A stretch of DNA of 64,000 nt, taken from the NCBI GenBank assembly GCA_002077065.1, contig NAJO01000016.1, positions 868,001 through 932,000 on the forward strand, written 5' to 3'. Each line of letters opens with the position of its first letter. Position 1 is the first letter of the stretch. A model generated the notes under the pieces. It was not told the origin of the DNA and ran no database searches. It worked only from the letters and a program-made list of their open reading frames with translations. The stretch comes from Cryoendolithus antarcticus (lineage: Eukaryota > Ascomycota > Dothideomycetes > Cladosporiales > Cladosporiaceae). A program made the position numbers and the translations under genes. Shown here in pieces: positions 36,651 through 48,583 of this stretch.

Positions 36651-39334
36651 ATGGCTGCGAAGCGAATCCAGGACCTTGCTTGGTGGACGATGCCTCTGCT
36701 AATCTTGCGAGTTATACTGTTGGCGGGCTTCGTGTCGCTTGCAACAGCCGTGCCCTCGAACGTCACTCACGCACTGCAGTCCCGCGTTCAGGTTCCAGCT
36801 TTTGAGTGGACTGCCTGGGGCGACTCGTTCGCGAGCGGTATCGGAGCCGGAGATCTCATCGAATGGGGAGAGTGCTGGCGGGGCACAGGGGCATACTCAC
36901 AGCAGTTGGAGGCGGTCCCGGCTGGTGGCAAGCTTCCTGGAGCCCCAGAAAACTCGGAAGCTCAATCACTGCGCGTGCTCTGGTTCCACGACGGCAATAG
37001 CACTGGCGACACAATTCCGCGAGGTTGGAGTAGACCCTCCCATAACGGATCCGCACTGGGGTAATGATCCCTTCCCATACGGGAGTGCCATCCCCGCTGA
37101 CAAGTCATCCAGGTATTCGACCAACAGTCGGGCAACCTCGTTTTGGTACACTGACCATTGGTGGAGTCAACGTCCAGTTTCCTGAGATCTTGAGATCATG
37201 CATCTACGACCTAGTACCAGTAGGACCTTGCGAAGAGCAACTCTCTGATACGTGGCAATTACTGCGTGCACCAGAGATGGTGACAGTAATTGAACAGGTT
37301 ATCAACACTGCTATTCGAGCTGGTCGAAAGCAATATTGGGGTAGCAGATTCAAGCTTCACGTAACAGGCTACAATACCTTCTTCAACGCTGATACGGAGA
37401 TTTGCAGCAACGGGACTTTCAGTATTTGGGGCTAACCCAATAAGAACGCTCTTCTGCTCACCAAAGAACTTCGCCACGAGTTCAATACGATGACAGCAGC
37501 TCTCAACAAAGTCATACAGCAAGCTGTCGCGCGTCAGACGCCATAGGGTGCAATTCATGTCGATTGGCAGAATCCTGACGCGTTTGCTAAGCATCGATTC
37601 TGCGAGCCGACGGTCGTGGAACCCGACAAGCACCGCGGAGACACATGGTTCTTCCACCTTTCACGCATCTGCGATACCCCTACCAAATGGTGCGAGGCAC
37701 ATTGCCGGGCTTTATACCATCATGTCAAGTCATGCAAGCAATTACAGATCAAGTATCAGACCGACCCAATGAGCATGGCACGCGGCAGGAACAATGCGCT
37801 TTGGGACCCGCTGTCAGTCCTTTCGAATGACTCGGACGTCCATGTCGTCATGCTATCAGAAATTGGCCGCATCTTCCATCCTACATACGAGGCACACACT
37901 CACATCCGCGATGTCATAGAGGGGATGCTTGATCTGGACGCGGTACAGATCTTCACAGCACCGCCGATCATCGCGACTAATGTGACTTTGCCGAAGCCTA
38001 CGAAGACCAATGTCGTTCGTCCGACTTGGATCTTGTTGCGCTATTCATCAGACACTATCGCTTCGAGTCCCACACCTACATCAGCGTCGGCAGGCATGTC
38101 ACCATCAGCTCCAGCGCCAGTGGCCACTTCGGCATCTCCATCAGCCATCGCACCACTACTCATACCTCAGCCCGCGTTGTCAGCGTCCAACATTATGCCA
38201 CCTGCTTCTATGTGTGTTGGCTACAAATTCTGGTTTACCCACTTCGAGATATTGGGCAGCTTCGCTGGCGCTGCCATCGGCCAGGATGATCAGGACGGTG
38301 TGAGTGGTCTAGGCCTGCTTGAGCAGCTAAGACGTTGCGGTCCGGTGACCCAGTGGCACTTCCATTCAAGATACAATGCAAGCGACTATGCTTGGCAGGC
38401 CACTGGACGACTGTTTGTGACGTTTCGTGCTGGCTGCATCAGACGAGCCATACATTCTGCAGGCGGTCCCGAAGTCGATATGCAAGGCTGCTACCACGAG
38501 GCGTCAATGAACTCGAAGCGGGATGTTACTGGTCGCGCTGGAGTCGCATTAAATGCGCGACAGAAGATGCCCACCCCGACCGGGCACCCAAATCCAGGTT
38601 CTCAGGCATCTTCATGGATCGCCGCTGCCACAAACGCGTTATGAGGCCCGGGTGTAAATTGGGTAGCCAAAGTCACGATCTTCACAGTTACCATAGTGAT
38701 TGACAATAGGACTATTCATGGCGAAGATATGGCGAAGATGGCCCAAGAGTCGATTCCTCTCCATGGTTCGTCCGCACCAGCTAAGGCCCCGTTGTCGATA
38801 CCATTCTCCCTCAGCGCAAATCTAGCAACCTTCACTCGGTCGTGGCACCACCTTCCGACTGCAGCCCCCCCGCCAGTCCATCTGCCAGTCCCAGTATCGA
38901 ATTGGATACCCGACCCCACTGTCTAGCAATGCGATACTTGATGGCGTGGGATCTACACCGACTTTCAGATCGCTGGTTATGACTTCATCAAGCCAACGTT
39001 TGGTCACGGCGACGGTCTCAAACATCAGATCAAGAAATGTGGCGTGTTGACTGAATGGTCTCTATATACTCCCAACTCGGGCAACACGTTCGTGGCGACA
39101 GGACGGCTTCCTCCATTCACGGCGCATTGTTTGACCAACGCGATATCTCGGGCGGGCGGCCCGGAGGGCTGGGGCCAACCAGGTATGTGGTGTACGGGTA
39201 TTTGGCCACCCTTCGCGGCGTACCGGGTATGGGTGTCAACACGAAGATGGCAAGCTTGGTCACCACGTTCCCTGGAACCTAAGATAGCTTCTTTTCATGG
39301 GTGCTTGAAGCAGGTTTGGGTGTGTGCCGCGTAG
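36651..39334 (+). pseudogene. Decayed SGNH-hydrolase-type esterase with two C-terminal repeat domains
   Basis: The first frame starts with a basic leader, a signal peptide (MPLLILRVILLAGFVSLATA) and the SGNH block I motif WTAWGDSFASGIGAGDLI. Later family elements appear in other frames: KLNHCACSGSTTA (block II region), VIQVFDQQSGN, FGTLTIGGVNVQFPEILRSC, RHEFNTMTAALNKVIQQAV and HRFCEPTVVEPDKH. Getting from one to the next needs at least three frame changes between 36850 and 37150, plus reading through TAA at 37433-37435 and TAG at 37544-37546. Downstream, two copies of a C-terminal domain are seen: LEQLRRCGPVTQW..AIHSAGGPE to about 38500, and IKKCGVLTEWSLYTPN..AISRAGGPEGWGQ at ~38945-39210, again in different frames. 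The intact family gives secreted esterases/lipases. This copy is clearly non-functional as read. Confidence 0.75.
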
Positions 39335-39521
39335 CTCGTACTTGGCCCGTATTGTGTGGCCCGACAGAGCTGATCTCATTTGCGGAAATCCTTAGTTGGC
39401 TTTCCTAAAACAGCGGGGCACGAGCAAGCACGAGGACAGTGCATAGAGCGAGATTGAACTTACATAGTCATCTTGCAGATAGCTCGATGCGTATCATGTC
39501 GCTCTGTTTTTGGCTGTTCAC

Positions 39522-41433
39522 TCATGTTGCCACTTCATGTCGATCACTCACCCACCACGTCGACAGTGCCTCCAGAAAGCTCCGATACCCTGCCTTATAG
39601 AACTTCGGCACTGACGATGACTTCCCATCCGCTACAAGAGACGCCGGCAAGTTCCCACTGAGCGATGCAGCATTCTTCTCATCACCGCTGTAGCTCCCCC
39701 GACTCGCCGCCTCTCCCGTCTTGGCCCTGACCTTATTCCTCATATCATCCCACAGCATCCCAGCGGCAAGTACAATCGCGAACGCCAGAATCGCACAGCC
39801 GGTATCGAACGCTCTTCGGTACCTCGGACTGTCATCGCTCCTGAAGAGCTGTGCGCCGTAAATTCCAGCGACATTGCCGCCAAAGATGACCATAGCCATG
39901 GCAAGCGCCCCTTCCTCGGAGTCTGTGCAGGCGAGTGACAATCATGAGATGTTGAGCGGGTGGGAGAAGGTGCCGAAGACTTGAGTCCAGACTACGCCGA
40001 AGTAGCTGAGGCCTTGGTTTGGGAACTCGGTGAAGATGCAATTGAAGATGTAGCCGATGAGATGACAGGTCAGGCCGACTGTGGCGATTTCGCCTCGACG
40101 GTTGCTGCGGGTAAGCGGGATTAGTGCTTTTGTTCTCGGTGCCTTAGGGATGGACGAGGGAACGTACTAGCGATCAGAGATCTAGCTGAAGCCGAAGGAG
40201 ACGGGGATCTGGAGGAAGACACCAACGGAGGCGAGAGCGTTGGCCGAGAGTGCTTCGAAGCCGAAGCCGCGGACCAGAGTCGGTGCATAGGTATCAAAGC
40301 CACGTTGCGGGCCGTTGTTGCAAAGGGTGATAAGTACATGGACGTACATTCTCCAGCTGGTGAACTATGGCACAGATTAGTGATGACAGCAGTGAGCTTG
40401 CTTGGGTAGAACCCCCACAGCTTTCTTGAAGCCGGCTCTGCCAATTTTCCTCTTCTTTCGACCTTTGGCTAGTGGGAGAACATGTCAGCAGGTTGCTTCT
40501 GCGCGATTGCGTGCATTTACCCACCAGGGTCGTCGAGGTATACCCTTGACCGAAGTATGTGCACTTCTCGCTCAGTGAAGATGCGGAATCTTCGGCAGAA
40601 AGGTACTACGTGGATTTTGGAACGAGTCTGGCAAATAGAATCCTAAGATGAAGCCGCACGCGATAGTGAAGATACCCCTGCAGTCGTATCAATATATATC
40701 AGGTAGATATGCCGCGGAGATACTGACATTAGGAACAAGAGCCAGAACCATCCAGGCCTGCCTGCTACGCCGCGCATGTGCAGTATGCTGGAGAGCGGTG
40801 TCAGTCTCGCCACCTTACTTTGCACGCGCACATTGCTCACCCGTAAGCCAGTAGCTTCGCCGAAGCCTGCCCAAATTGATTGCCGAAGTAGAAGAACATG
40901 ACCCGCTTTGCCGTCTCTTTCCTCGTATACCATGCCGACAGCGTCCACAGCCCTCCAGGTATGAAGCCTGACTCAGTAATCCCCAGCAACAGCCGTGTTG
41001 TGATAAAACCAGCGTAATTCGTCTGAAAGGACTGGAAAGTACTGACGATACCGAACAAGAACAGCTGCAGTGTGAGCCATTTGCCAGGTCCGACACGATA
41101 CAGGATCATATTCGACGGGATCTCGAACAGTACAATACCGAGGGAGAGCATCTGCTGCCCGATGTTGAACCGGTATTGCGTGATGCCGATGTCCTCGATG
41201 AAGTTGTCTGTGATGGCGTTCGCCATGTTGCCACGGTCAAGCTGTAGGCAGAAGAAGCCCATCGTGAGCAGTGGCATGATGACAAGATCGAGCTTGCGTT
41301 TGGCGGCTTTCCCCTCTGCGGGCGTCCAGTCGCGCTGCAGTGCGAGATGTTGTTCATCTTCGGGAATGGGAGGAGTGGTGTCGGTGTCCCGAGAGGTGAC
41401 GGACTTCGCCTTGTTGGCTTTGAAGAACCCCAT
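39522..41433 (-). pseudogene. Decayed MFS transporter (allantoate/pantothenate permease-like)
   Basis: Exon 1 41433..40841 is intact (197 codons; LDLVIMPLLTMGFFCLQLDR, SLGIVLFEIPSNMILYRVGP), with a proper 53-nt intron (40788-40840). Exon 2 continues GILHMRGVAGRPGWFWL. After a further intron GIFTIACGFILGFYLPDSFQ follows. A one-base frameshift near 40585-40595 precedes RIFTEREVHILRSRVYLDDP. After another intron WRMYVHVLITLCNNGPQRGF runs into an in-frame TAG at 40182-40184 (FGFS*ISDR). The next exon has TGA at 39942-39944 (NIS*LSLACTDSEEG). Both stops sit where the family normally has Trp. The C-terminus is otherwise complete to 39522. Intact relatives import allantoate, nicotinate, pantothenate or similar nitrogen compounds through 12 membrane helices. 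Confidence 0.78.
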
Positions 41434-42396
41434 CGTGATGGTAGTCTCTATATGAGACTAAATGGAGCTGGTAGAGGGAGATGCGCATGAGCAGGGACTT
41501 TGTACCTACCGCAATCGAGTACGACTTCGGTCTCGACATCACGCCATTGTTTTGCTTTCTCTTCGTGGCTGGGCCATTTGATGAAGCAGCGAGCCCAAGA
41601 CTTGAAGCCTTCTGGGCGAGCGTGGCCTCTCGCTGGCGAGATCGCAAACTGCGAATATGTGGCATATCGTTAATTCGAGATCGCTGTCGGCGCGGTCATA
41701 CCAAGAGGTAGACGGGACGGAATCGAAGCCATCGCCCAACGTGAAGCTGTGAGCAACAGCTGGCGAATGTGAGCTTCCAGGGCGAGGTGTCTATTCGTTG
41801 CAGGGCGCCAATGGTCTGCCAACATTGGCAGGTCCACTTCATGGTGTCAGTAACAAACTCCAAATGGTGGTAATGTCTGGATGCCAATGCCAGAGCAAGG
41901 CATTGTGCACTTGGCAAGATGAATCGGATCGCTTGGCTCGAGCACGCCGTACTCCCGGGAGTGGGAAAGTACACGTGACCTACAGTCCTCAGTCGCGACT
42001 TCCTCACTGCGACTCCGCGCGCTAAATCCGACATGACTTCGTCCTCCACGTCGTGCACTGCAAAGCCAGCGGTCGTGCTATCGTGTTCGCCGTTGGTATA
42101 CTAGCACTTCCACTACACAGATTGCATCTTCGTTTTTTGTCTTGTGTATAGCGCGGTCTATACCCGAAAGCTGATGTCGTTAGAGTGCACGAATGTGGCA
42201 CCAGCATGGGTTCAAAGACAGATTCCAAAGTAGCCTCTCATGCCAACGGTCGGCAGACCTCCGACAAAAGGGTACTTCTGCTATCCTGAAAAGCGCATAG
42301 CACTACCAATGCGGGTATCCCAAATGCACATGCTGCGCGATTACCCATATCGTTTTGCCATATACACTCGCCCTTCCAAGACACTCACCCAGTACT
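41434..42396. other. Intergenic, nothing supported
   Basis: 0.96 kb between the MFS relic start and the end of the Smr-domain gene. Only short frames without pattern. Confidence 0.4.
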
Positions 42397-43277
42397 TTAC
42401 ATGACCACACAAATACCGCAGCAGTTGCTGAGACTGGGCTTCTTGCCTTGCTGCTGCGGCTCTTGATAACCCATTTGCTGTTGCTGATAGCCCATCTGCT
42501 GCTGTGCGCCACCATATTGCTGTTGTTGCTGCTGATGCTGCTGGCCGCCAGGGAAACCACCACCTGCAGCATTCGCGTACGAATACTGCGGCGCGTTGCC
42601 CATCGGGTAAGCAGACTGATAATGCGGCTGTCCGTATTGCTGGTGCTGCGGCTCATGATGTTGCTGGTAATTGTATGCAGGCATCTGTGGTGGTGCGTGC
42701 TGGCCAGGCCGGAGGTCAATATACATGCGACCCTCGTTGTGCTCGGTGTTGTATTGCAGGCCTAATTCCTGGCAGACCTGTTCGACTCGTGGCTTGATCT
42801 TCTGGACATGTCCAGGACTGTGATTCCCCTTTCCGACAATCACATGGAGATGCTGCTGCCCAGTGCTTTGCGCATATCGGATGCGCTGTTCAACGATCTC
42901 CTCTGCTTCCTCCACGAATTGACCGTGGAGATCTATCGTATCGCTCGCAACTTTTCCTACAGCATTGTTCTCACGAAAGATGAATTCGGAAGCTTGCTTA
43001 TTGTAGCGATCTGCAGCTGCAGCGTGCTCCTTCGATTTCTCTGACATGTCGTGCGCCTTAGAGCCGTCGCCATGATCGTAAGCTTGTCGCGCTTCGGCGG
43101 CGAAATGTTGATGTTGGCCTTGCTCCTTGCGTGCCAAGTCGCGTAAGCGATCGTACTCCTGTTCCGAGTTGGAAGATGGGCCATGGTTGAAGGCTAGGGA
43201 GTAAAGTCAGCTTAGCGAATTGGCACTGTGAGTGCCGTATCTTGCATACCCTGGCCGCCCAAGCGTGTGCTATTCAT
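42397..43277 (-). CDS. DUF1771/Smr-domain protein with C-terminal CaaX box
   Basis: Exons 43277..43250 (MNSTRLGGQ) and 43193..42397. The 56-nt intron has GTATGC, CTAAGCTGAC and CTCCCTAG; phase 1; 274 aa. Residues ~15-80 form the DUF1771 helical region (EQEYDRLRDLARKEQGQHQH, AHDMSEKSKEHAAAADRYNK). The Smr domain follows (TIDLHGQFVEEAEEIVEQRI, then HVIVGKGNHSPG), with the DxH and GxGxHS motifs linked to nuclease activity and nucleic-acid binding. A Gln-rich low-complexity region with Tyr/Gly repeats follows (QQHQQQQQQYGG, QQMGYQQQQMGYQ). The last ten residues are SNCCGICVVM: a CaaX box (CVVM) with upstream cysteines, predicting farnesylation and possibly palmitoylation, so membrane association. 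Family members I know of are soluble. Both domains and splice sites are clear. Confidence 0.9.
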
Positions 43278-43934
43278 GATCAGGACTGCTGACTAGCGAT
43301 ATAATGAACGTGTGTGCCCGGCTCCGAGGCTACAGTGATTCTTGAGGCATTGAGTGTGAGGTCGCGTTGCGCGTTATCAGAGCCATTGCGCACAGACCAA
43401 GTGACTTTCCTGCAATGTCGCCCAGAGCTGCACCACATGATGAGATCGATGCTCAATCAACAGGTTTCGCGGCAATGCTGCGATTTCAAGCTTTTGACAT
43501 CTAGATCGGCGGCGTTAGGGTTGCAGACGTCGTCAAATGGCACGTTTCGCCTGCAAGAGGCATGCAACATTCAGCTGATGGTTTGCCGTGTGCCCGACGA
43601 AACGCGGCTCTACTTTGTATCGTTGATGGGTTGATATTGAGCTAATGTGCAACTAAATACACAGGAGACGACCGAGCTCTTCTGCGGCGATGATTGAATG
43701 ACCTGGGACCTGGCCAGCGAATGCCCGATGCAGGACACTTGCTCGGCCACGGTATCCTGTCGCTCCTCGTCTCGTGTATCCCTCCGTAAATGATGGAGTG
43801 TTTGAGAATTGCTCTATTCTTGTAGCAGCGGACTAGCAATTTTACGCTTTTACACGGCTGGATGTTTAGCCATAGCGTCTTGCGATGAGAGTAAGTCAGA
43901 CACAAAAGCTTGGCTTCGCATTGCTGCCGTGCTC
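43278..43934. other. Intergenic between Smr gene and SAT4-like gene
   Basis: 0.66 kb, no supported feature. Holds the Smr promoter and the 3' flank of the SAT4-like gene. Confidence 0.4.
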
Positions 43935-45278
43935 TCATCTCGACGGCCAGCTGACATTGTCCCGGTCCTCCGACACGACCTCAAACTCGATGTCTTGTCG
44001 TATCACATCTCTGGTCAATCCCTTGACACTCTCGCTCTCGGGAGTCAAGTCTTTCGCACGGCCGCCCCTCACCCTCGCGACATTGGGAATGGCACCTCCC
44101 ATATTTGCATAGCTCTCCCTCTTCTCATTGGACTGACTGTTCCTAGTTTCCGAAATCTTGCTTCCGATCGCATCCCGTCTTGCTGTCAATCCGAATCGAC
44201 CTGCGACCACACTGCCAAGTTTACTCCTTCCTGCACTACCGAAGCTCATCATCCGAGTCTCTTTGCCGCCGGAGTGGGTCATCTCGTACGTCTCCGAGAT
44301 AGTGACGCCCATCAGGCCGGACTGCACCTCCATGAAGAATCTTTTCGTCGAGGGCACACAAGCCGTGATGATGGATACATTGAGCAGGACTTGTGCCCAG
44401 ATCGTTGGCCTGACTGCGTACCAGCTGCGATCTTCGGGGTGAGCATAGTAGGTGCGATCGCCCACGAGCGCAAGAATGGCAAACGGAATGGTTGCCAACC
44501 GTAGGCCGAAGAGTGCGGAAACGGTGACCTTCTTTCGGATGGCAGTCTGCACGCCGGACATCATCCATGATGCAAGACCGACGACCGCGATGTCTGTGAG
44601 GATATTCAAAATGCAGATGTAGGTCTGCAAAGCGAGTTGTTGGACGCACGTGGATCCCGTTCGATCGTACGTCGTCCATGGTTGTGGCAGACTGCATTAG
44701 AAGGCCAGTGCAAATGCGCTCGAGACGCACCAAAGGCCGATGACACCCAGAAGGACGTAGCACCCAATTCTCACCGGCTTCAGCGGTCGGATATGGGTGA
44801 TCAATGCAACGATAGACACCTTGGCCGCGGTGAGGGCTAGTATCATGATGATTGCGGCAACATAGGTAGCCTGACCACACAAAGATCAGCTCGATGTGAC
44901 TTCTAGCTTGCATGCGGTTCGCCGACAGACCTTGCCGGTTCGCTCAGCTTGCGAGGCCTCGAGTAATGCGGCTTTGCGTCCCAGACCACTCCGCACAGCC
45001 AATGTCAGAGCAATGGCTTGAGCGATCGCCAATGTCTACCGGCCAAGTCAGCTCCGACGACCCACTAACTGAACAAATCATCATGTCCATACTATGGCTG
45101 CCAACATCAACCAATCGGTCACGGCCAACTTCCTGGCGGTCGACAAGCGCGTCCATACTTTCACAGCTGCTGATAGACAGCTAGCTATGAGGCATATGTA
45201 GGTCGCGACGATGATCAGCGGACCATGATCGGTACTGGATAATTCAGCGAACGGCGACGACTCGTCAGTCGTAGCCAT
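43935..45278 (-). pseudogene. SAT4-type (fungal rhodopsin-domain) integral membrane protein with nonsense codon
   Basis: Exons 45278..45093, 45035..44931 and 44870..43935 join in phase 0. The second intron has an atypical donor GTCTGT. Hydrophobic helices are visible (LIIVATYICLIASCLSAAVK, LAIAQAIALTLAV, ATYVAAIIMILALTAAKVSI, CYVLLGVIGLWCVSSAFALA, YICILNILTDIAVVGLASWM). The Ser-rich cytosolic tail continues to 43935, giving ~408 codons as in DUF3328/SAT4-like CFEM-less family members. A TAA at 44697-44699 interrupts the frame between SAFALAF and CSLPQPWTTYDRTGSTCV, the extracellular Cys loop of the family. The frame is open on both sides, so this is one nonsense change and not an intron. The truncated product would lose about 250 residues. 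Readthrough or a strain-specific allele is possible. Confidence 0.65.
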
Positions 45279-46432
45279 TACTTGTCGTTCAGTGATGCTG
45301 ATGTGCCAGCGAATAGCTGTTCGAGTTCAACGGACTCGAGGAAGCTGCATGCTTTACGAGGCCAGCAGTACAGAGGTGGCATCTCTTGGTGCACCCGAGC
45401 AACGGCCAGGACGCACGATCGACATAGACCGGGCGTTCTAGCTCTCGATCATTTCAAACCATGCTTTGTGACGGCAGACAGTGCGTGCTGTGCGCCCCCA
45501 CGTATATAGACTTTATTCGCGAATGACTGAGCCATGCCAGGTTGCGGAGATAGCTGGTCTTTGTCGCAGACGAGGCCACGATGCTCGTGCGTTTCCTGCC
45601 TAGCGCCATGTTTGGTGTAGCGATCATGCTGCTCTCCGCCATTGAGTGGCGCGAGATGGCGTTCCCCAAGACTCTAAGTGTCACGAATCCCGGGTCTCCG
45701 GCACTTTGTATTGGCCTGGTGAGTTCTCTTATCGCAGTGGACGGCAATGCCCTGCACGTGTTTAGCTCAGAGCTAATTCCCGCGTGTGTACGCTCCGAGC
45801 TCCGCTTCATGCTAGTGAAACCTAGGACTCCCGCCCCGGCAGCCCCACGCTCCGTTCCCACCCCTGCCTTGTCTTAGTTTTGGCTTCGAGAGTACTGTAT
45901 TGAGTGCTTCACTTCGCAGAAGCTGTATTGATCTCAAGTGCATTCGTCCAAAGTATGGCTCCGTTCGCGACCGATCCTGTGGTGAGATCACTGCCGTGTG
46001 GATTGCACACGACGCTCGAGTACCTGCACGTTGCAGCAGCCGTTACGGTTGCGCGTCTCGTGCATTCGTCGAAGCTGCGTATGCGGTGTCGGGCTAGCGG
46101 CATTTTGTCAGATGTGGGATGGAGCGCACCCAGGCATTCGGATCTGGAGTAGCCATTGAGGGGCTTGCTGCGATACGCGCTGCCCTGGCTCGAGCGCATG
46201 GATACCGACTGGATTGATTCGTCAGACGTGGCAGCGCCTCGTGAGGGTGCATGTCGATCGCTCACCATCGGCAGTTCCTCCAGATAGGACCTTCTCCCGG
46301 AGGTAACACAGGCGCACGTGGAACCGAGCTTTTGTCTCCACTGCTTGCATCTCTTCCACTTCTGCATCTCTCTGGAGTAGCAGAGGGCTGCTGTCTCTTT
46401 ACTCGCCGCGTCACTCACATCCTGTGGCAGAT
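45279..46432. other. Intergenic between divergent membrane-protein genes
   Basis: 1.15 kb. Frames on both strands around 45454-45877 and 45909-46418 are mutual shadows without recognisable motif. Nothing supported. Confidence 0.4.
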
Positions 46433-48261
46433 ATGGAGGACTATGAGCTACGAGAAGCCAAGCTCGGCGCTCACGCGAGCGTCGATGAGTATATGGTGGC
46501 TAATGCTTATCCAGGGCAGAGAACGGAGCAGACAAGAGATACTCGGACTCGAGTTCGAGTAAGCGCATAGCATCGCGCGTGGCATGGCTGACCGAGACTG
46601 ATATGCTCGCAGCGTGTGTTCAGCTTTGCTCAGATCTTCTTCTTCGCACTTACTTACATGTCAAGCTGGGAGACCATGGCATTGTAAGGCTGACTGCACG
46701 GCTCGTGCTATAGAACCAATACTGAGACTTGCGGATAGGAATTTGCAAGCTACATTGAACAACGGCGGTCCGCGCGCTCTAGCATGGGGGATCATCATTG
46801 TTGTCGCAGGCGCTCTCGCACAATCCGCGTCTCTAGCTGAGATGGCATCCGCACAACCGATCGCTGGAGCTCAATACGTGGGTCTTACTGAGCACATCTC
46901 TGCCTTGTGCATGACTTGCCATGCGTAAATGGACGTACCTGAGTACCACTGCTTACTGACGCCCTACACAGCACTGGACCAACACCTTCGCACCAGTACG
47001 GCAAAGGAGATTCATCACCTGGATGCAAGGCTGGATCACCTGGTTCGCATGGGTTTCGACTCTAGCTGGCGTCGCCAATACCTCTGCCTACATGCTGCAG
47101 AGTTTAGTGGTCGCCAACTACCCCAACTATGTCCCCGAGGCGTACCATGTTACGCTTATCATCTTCGCGCTGCTCATTGTGGAGGGACTGATGAACATGT
47201 ATACGTGGGTCCTGATTCCTTGGATCGAGCTGTTGGCTGGTGTACTGCACATACTGCTCTTCGTTATCTTCGTGGTCGTCCTGGTCACATTGGCTCCGAG
47301 ACACAATGCCGACTTTGTCTTCACGCAACAAGCGAGCAACACCGGCTGGTCCAATGCCTTCATCTCCTTCAACCTGGGTTTGATGACTCCCACATGGGGT
47401 TTTGTCGGTAAGTCGACTTTCGTCCTTGTCTCGACCCACAATGAGCTGACAAAGTCTTCAGGCTTCGACGGCGCAGTCCACATGTCCGAAGAAGTCCGGA
47501 AAGCCCGCCACGCCGTCCCCCGTGCAATGTTCTGGACCATCGCTCTCAATGGCGTTCTAGCCTACGCAATCATCCTGGTAATGCTCTACTGCCTGGGCGA
47601 CATGGATGCCGCGCTTGCGGCGCCCTTCCCGATTATTGAGATCTGCACGCAAGCGACCGGGAGCGTCAAAGCAGCCACTGCAATGGTCTGCGGGCTTCTC
47701 ATCATATCAGTCGCTGTCACGCTTGGCTCTATTGCGTCTGCTTCCCGTCTGACTTGGGCATGGGCTCGCGACGGTGGGCTGCCGGCTTGGTTCTCGCATA
47801 TCAGTCCCCGGCATCGGGTGCCGACGAGATCCATCTGGCTGCCGATCTTCATCGTCATGTGCTTAGCATGCCTGAACATTGCCTCGTACGCTGCGTTCGG
47901 GGCCTTCATCGCGCTCGCCTCGCTTGCGCTCTTCATCTCCTACATGATCGCTATAGGCTGCATGCTGCAAGCTCGCCTTCGCAAGCAGGTGGTCTTCGGC
48001 GGCTGGACGCTCGGGAGATGGGGTGTGCCCATCAATGCTTTCGCCTTGGTGTACAGTGGCTGGATGTCCGTGTTCTTCTGCTTCCCGCAGTACGTGCCTG
48101 TGGAAGGGACGAACTTCAACTACGCGCTGCCGATCTTTGCGTTTGTGGTGTTCGTTGCGTTGGGGCTGTGGTTTGGGTGGGCAAGGAAGAGGTGGCCGGG
48201 TTTGAACAAGGAGATCATTGACGCTGTAATGGCAGACTCTGATCGAGCGGCCAAAGACTAG
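46433..48261 (+). CDS. Amino acid/GABA permease-like transporter (APC superfamily)
   Basis: Five exons, 46433..46558, 46613..46683, 46739..46877, 46972..47407 and 47462..48261; 523 aa. All introns are 54-94 nt with GTAAGC/GTAAGG/GTGGGT/GTAAGT donors and AG acceptors, phases consistent. The sequence runs from a hydrophilic N-terminus (MEDYELREAKLGAHASVDEY) through about 12 hydrophobic helices. It carries the conserved FSFAQIFFFALTYMSSWETM, SLAEMASAQPIAGAQYHWT, GFDGAVHMSEEVRKARHAVP and LAWARDGGLP-like elements (TWAWARDGGLPAWFSHISPR) of the Uga4/choline-type permease family. Probably imports GABA, polyamines, choline or amino acids at the plasma membrane or vacuole. Notably intact although flanked by broken genes. 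One caution: the fourth exon/intron boundaries were deduced from family alignment memory and splice consensus. Confidence 0.88.
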
Positions 48262-48583
48262 AGGATTACGAAATTTGTGTACAGCGAAAATGAAATACGG
48301 GTAGTACACATCTTACGGTTCACGAGCGCTCCACAGGTCCCAGTCTCACTATGATCATCTGAAAGTGCAGTTGCTACACAGTAACGTCTGCAGAGTCTGC
48401 AATGGGGAATCGTGAGTGTCAATCTGTACTACTCATCCGATCGCGATGCCCTCAGTATCAACTCCAGTTGGCAGCCAGCCGGACTGGTACGCCAGAAACC
48501 CCACACGATGCCGCCCAGATATCTCCCACGCACCAAGTCATACGGTAAAGACAGTCATGAACCTCTCCACTCCTCCAACCTAC
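48262..48583. other. Intergenic between convergent 3' ends
   Basis: 0.32 kb between the permease stop and the end of the Argonaute relic. No feature seen. Confidence 0.45.

Noticed and set aside
36651..39334. Possibility that the SGNH esterase is intact but has many introns
   Set aside because: The breaks lie within conserved motifs and too close together for 45-60 nt introns, and two in-frame stops sit inside conserved sequence.
45454..45877. Overlapping frames on both strands (135 and 98 codons)
   Set aside because: Mirror shadows of each other, no motif, no splice partner.
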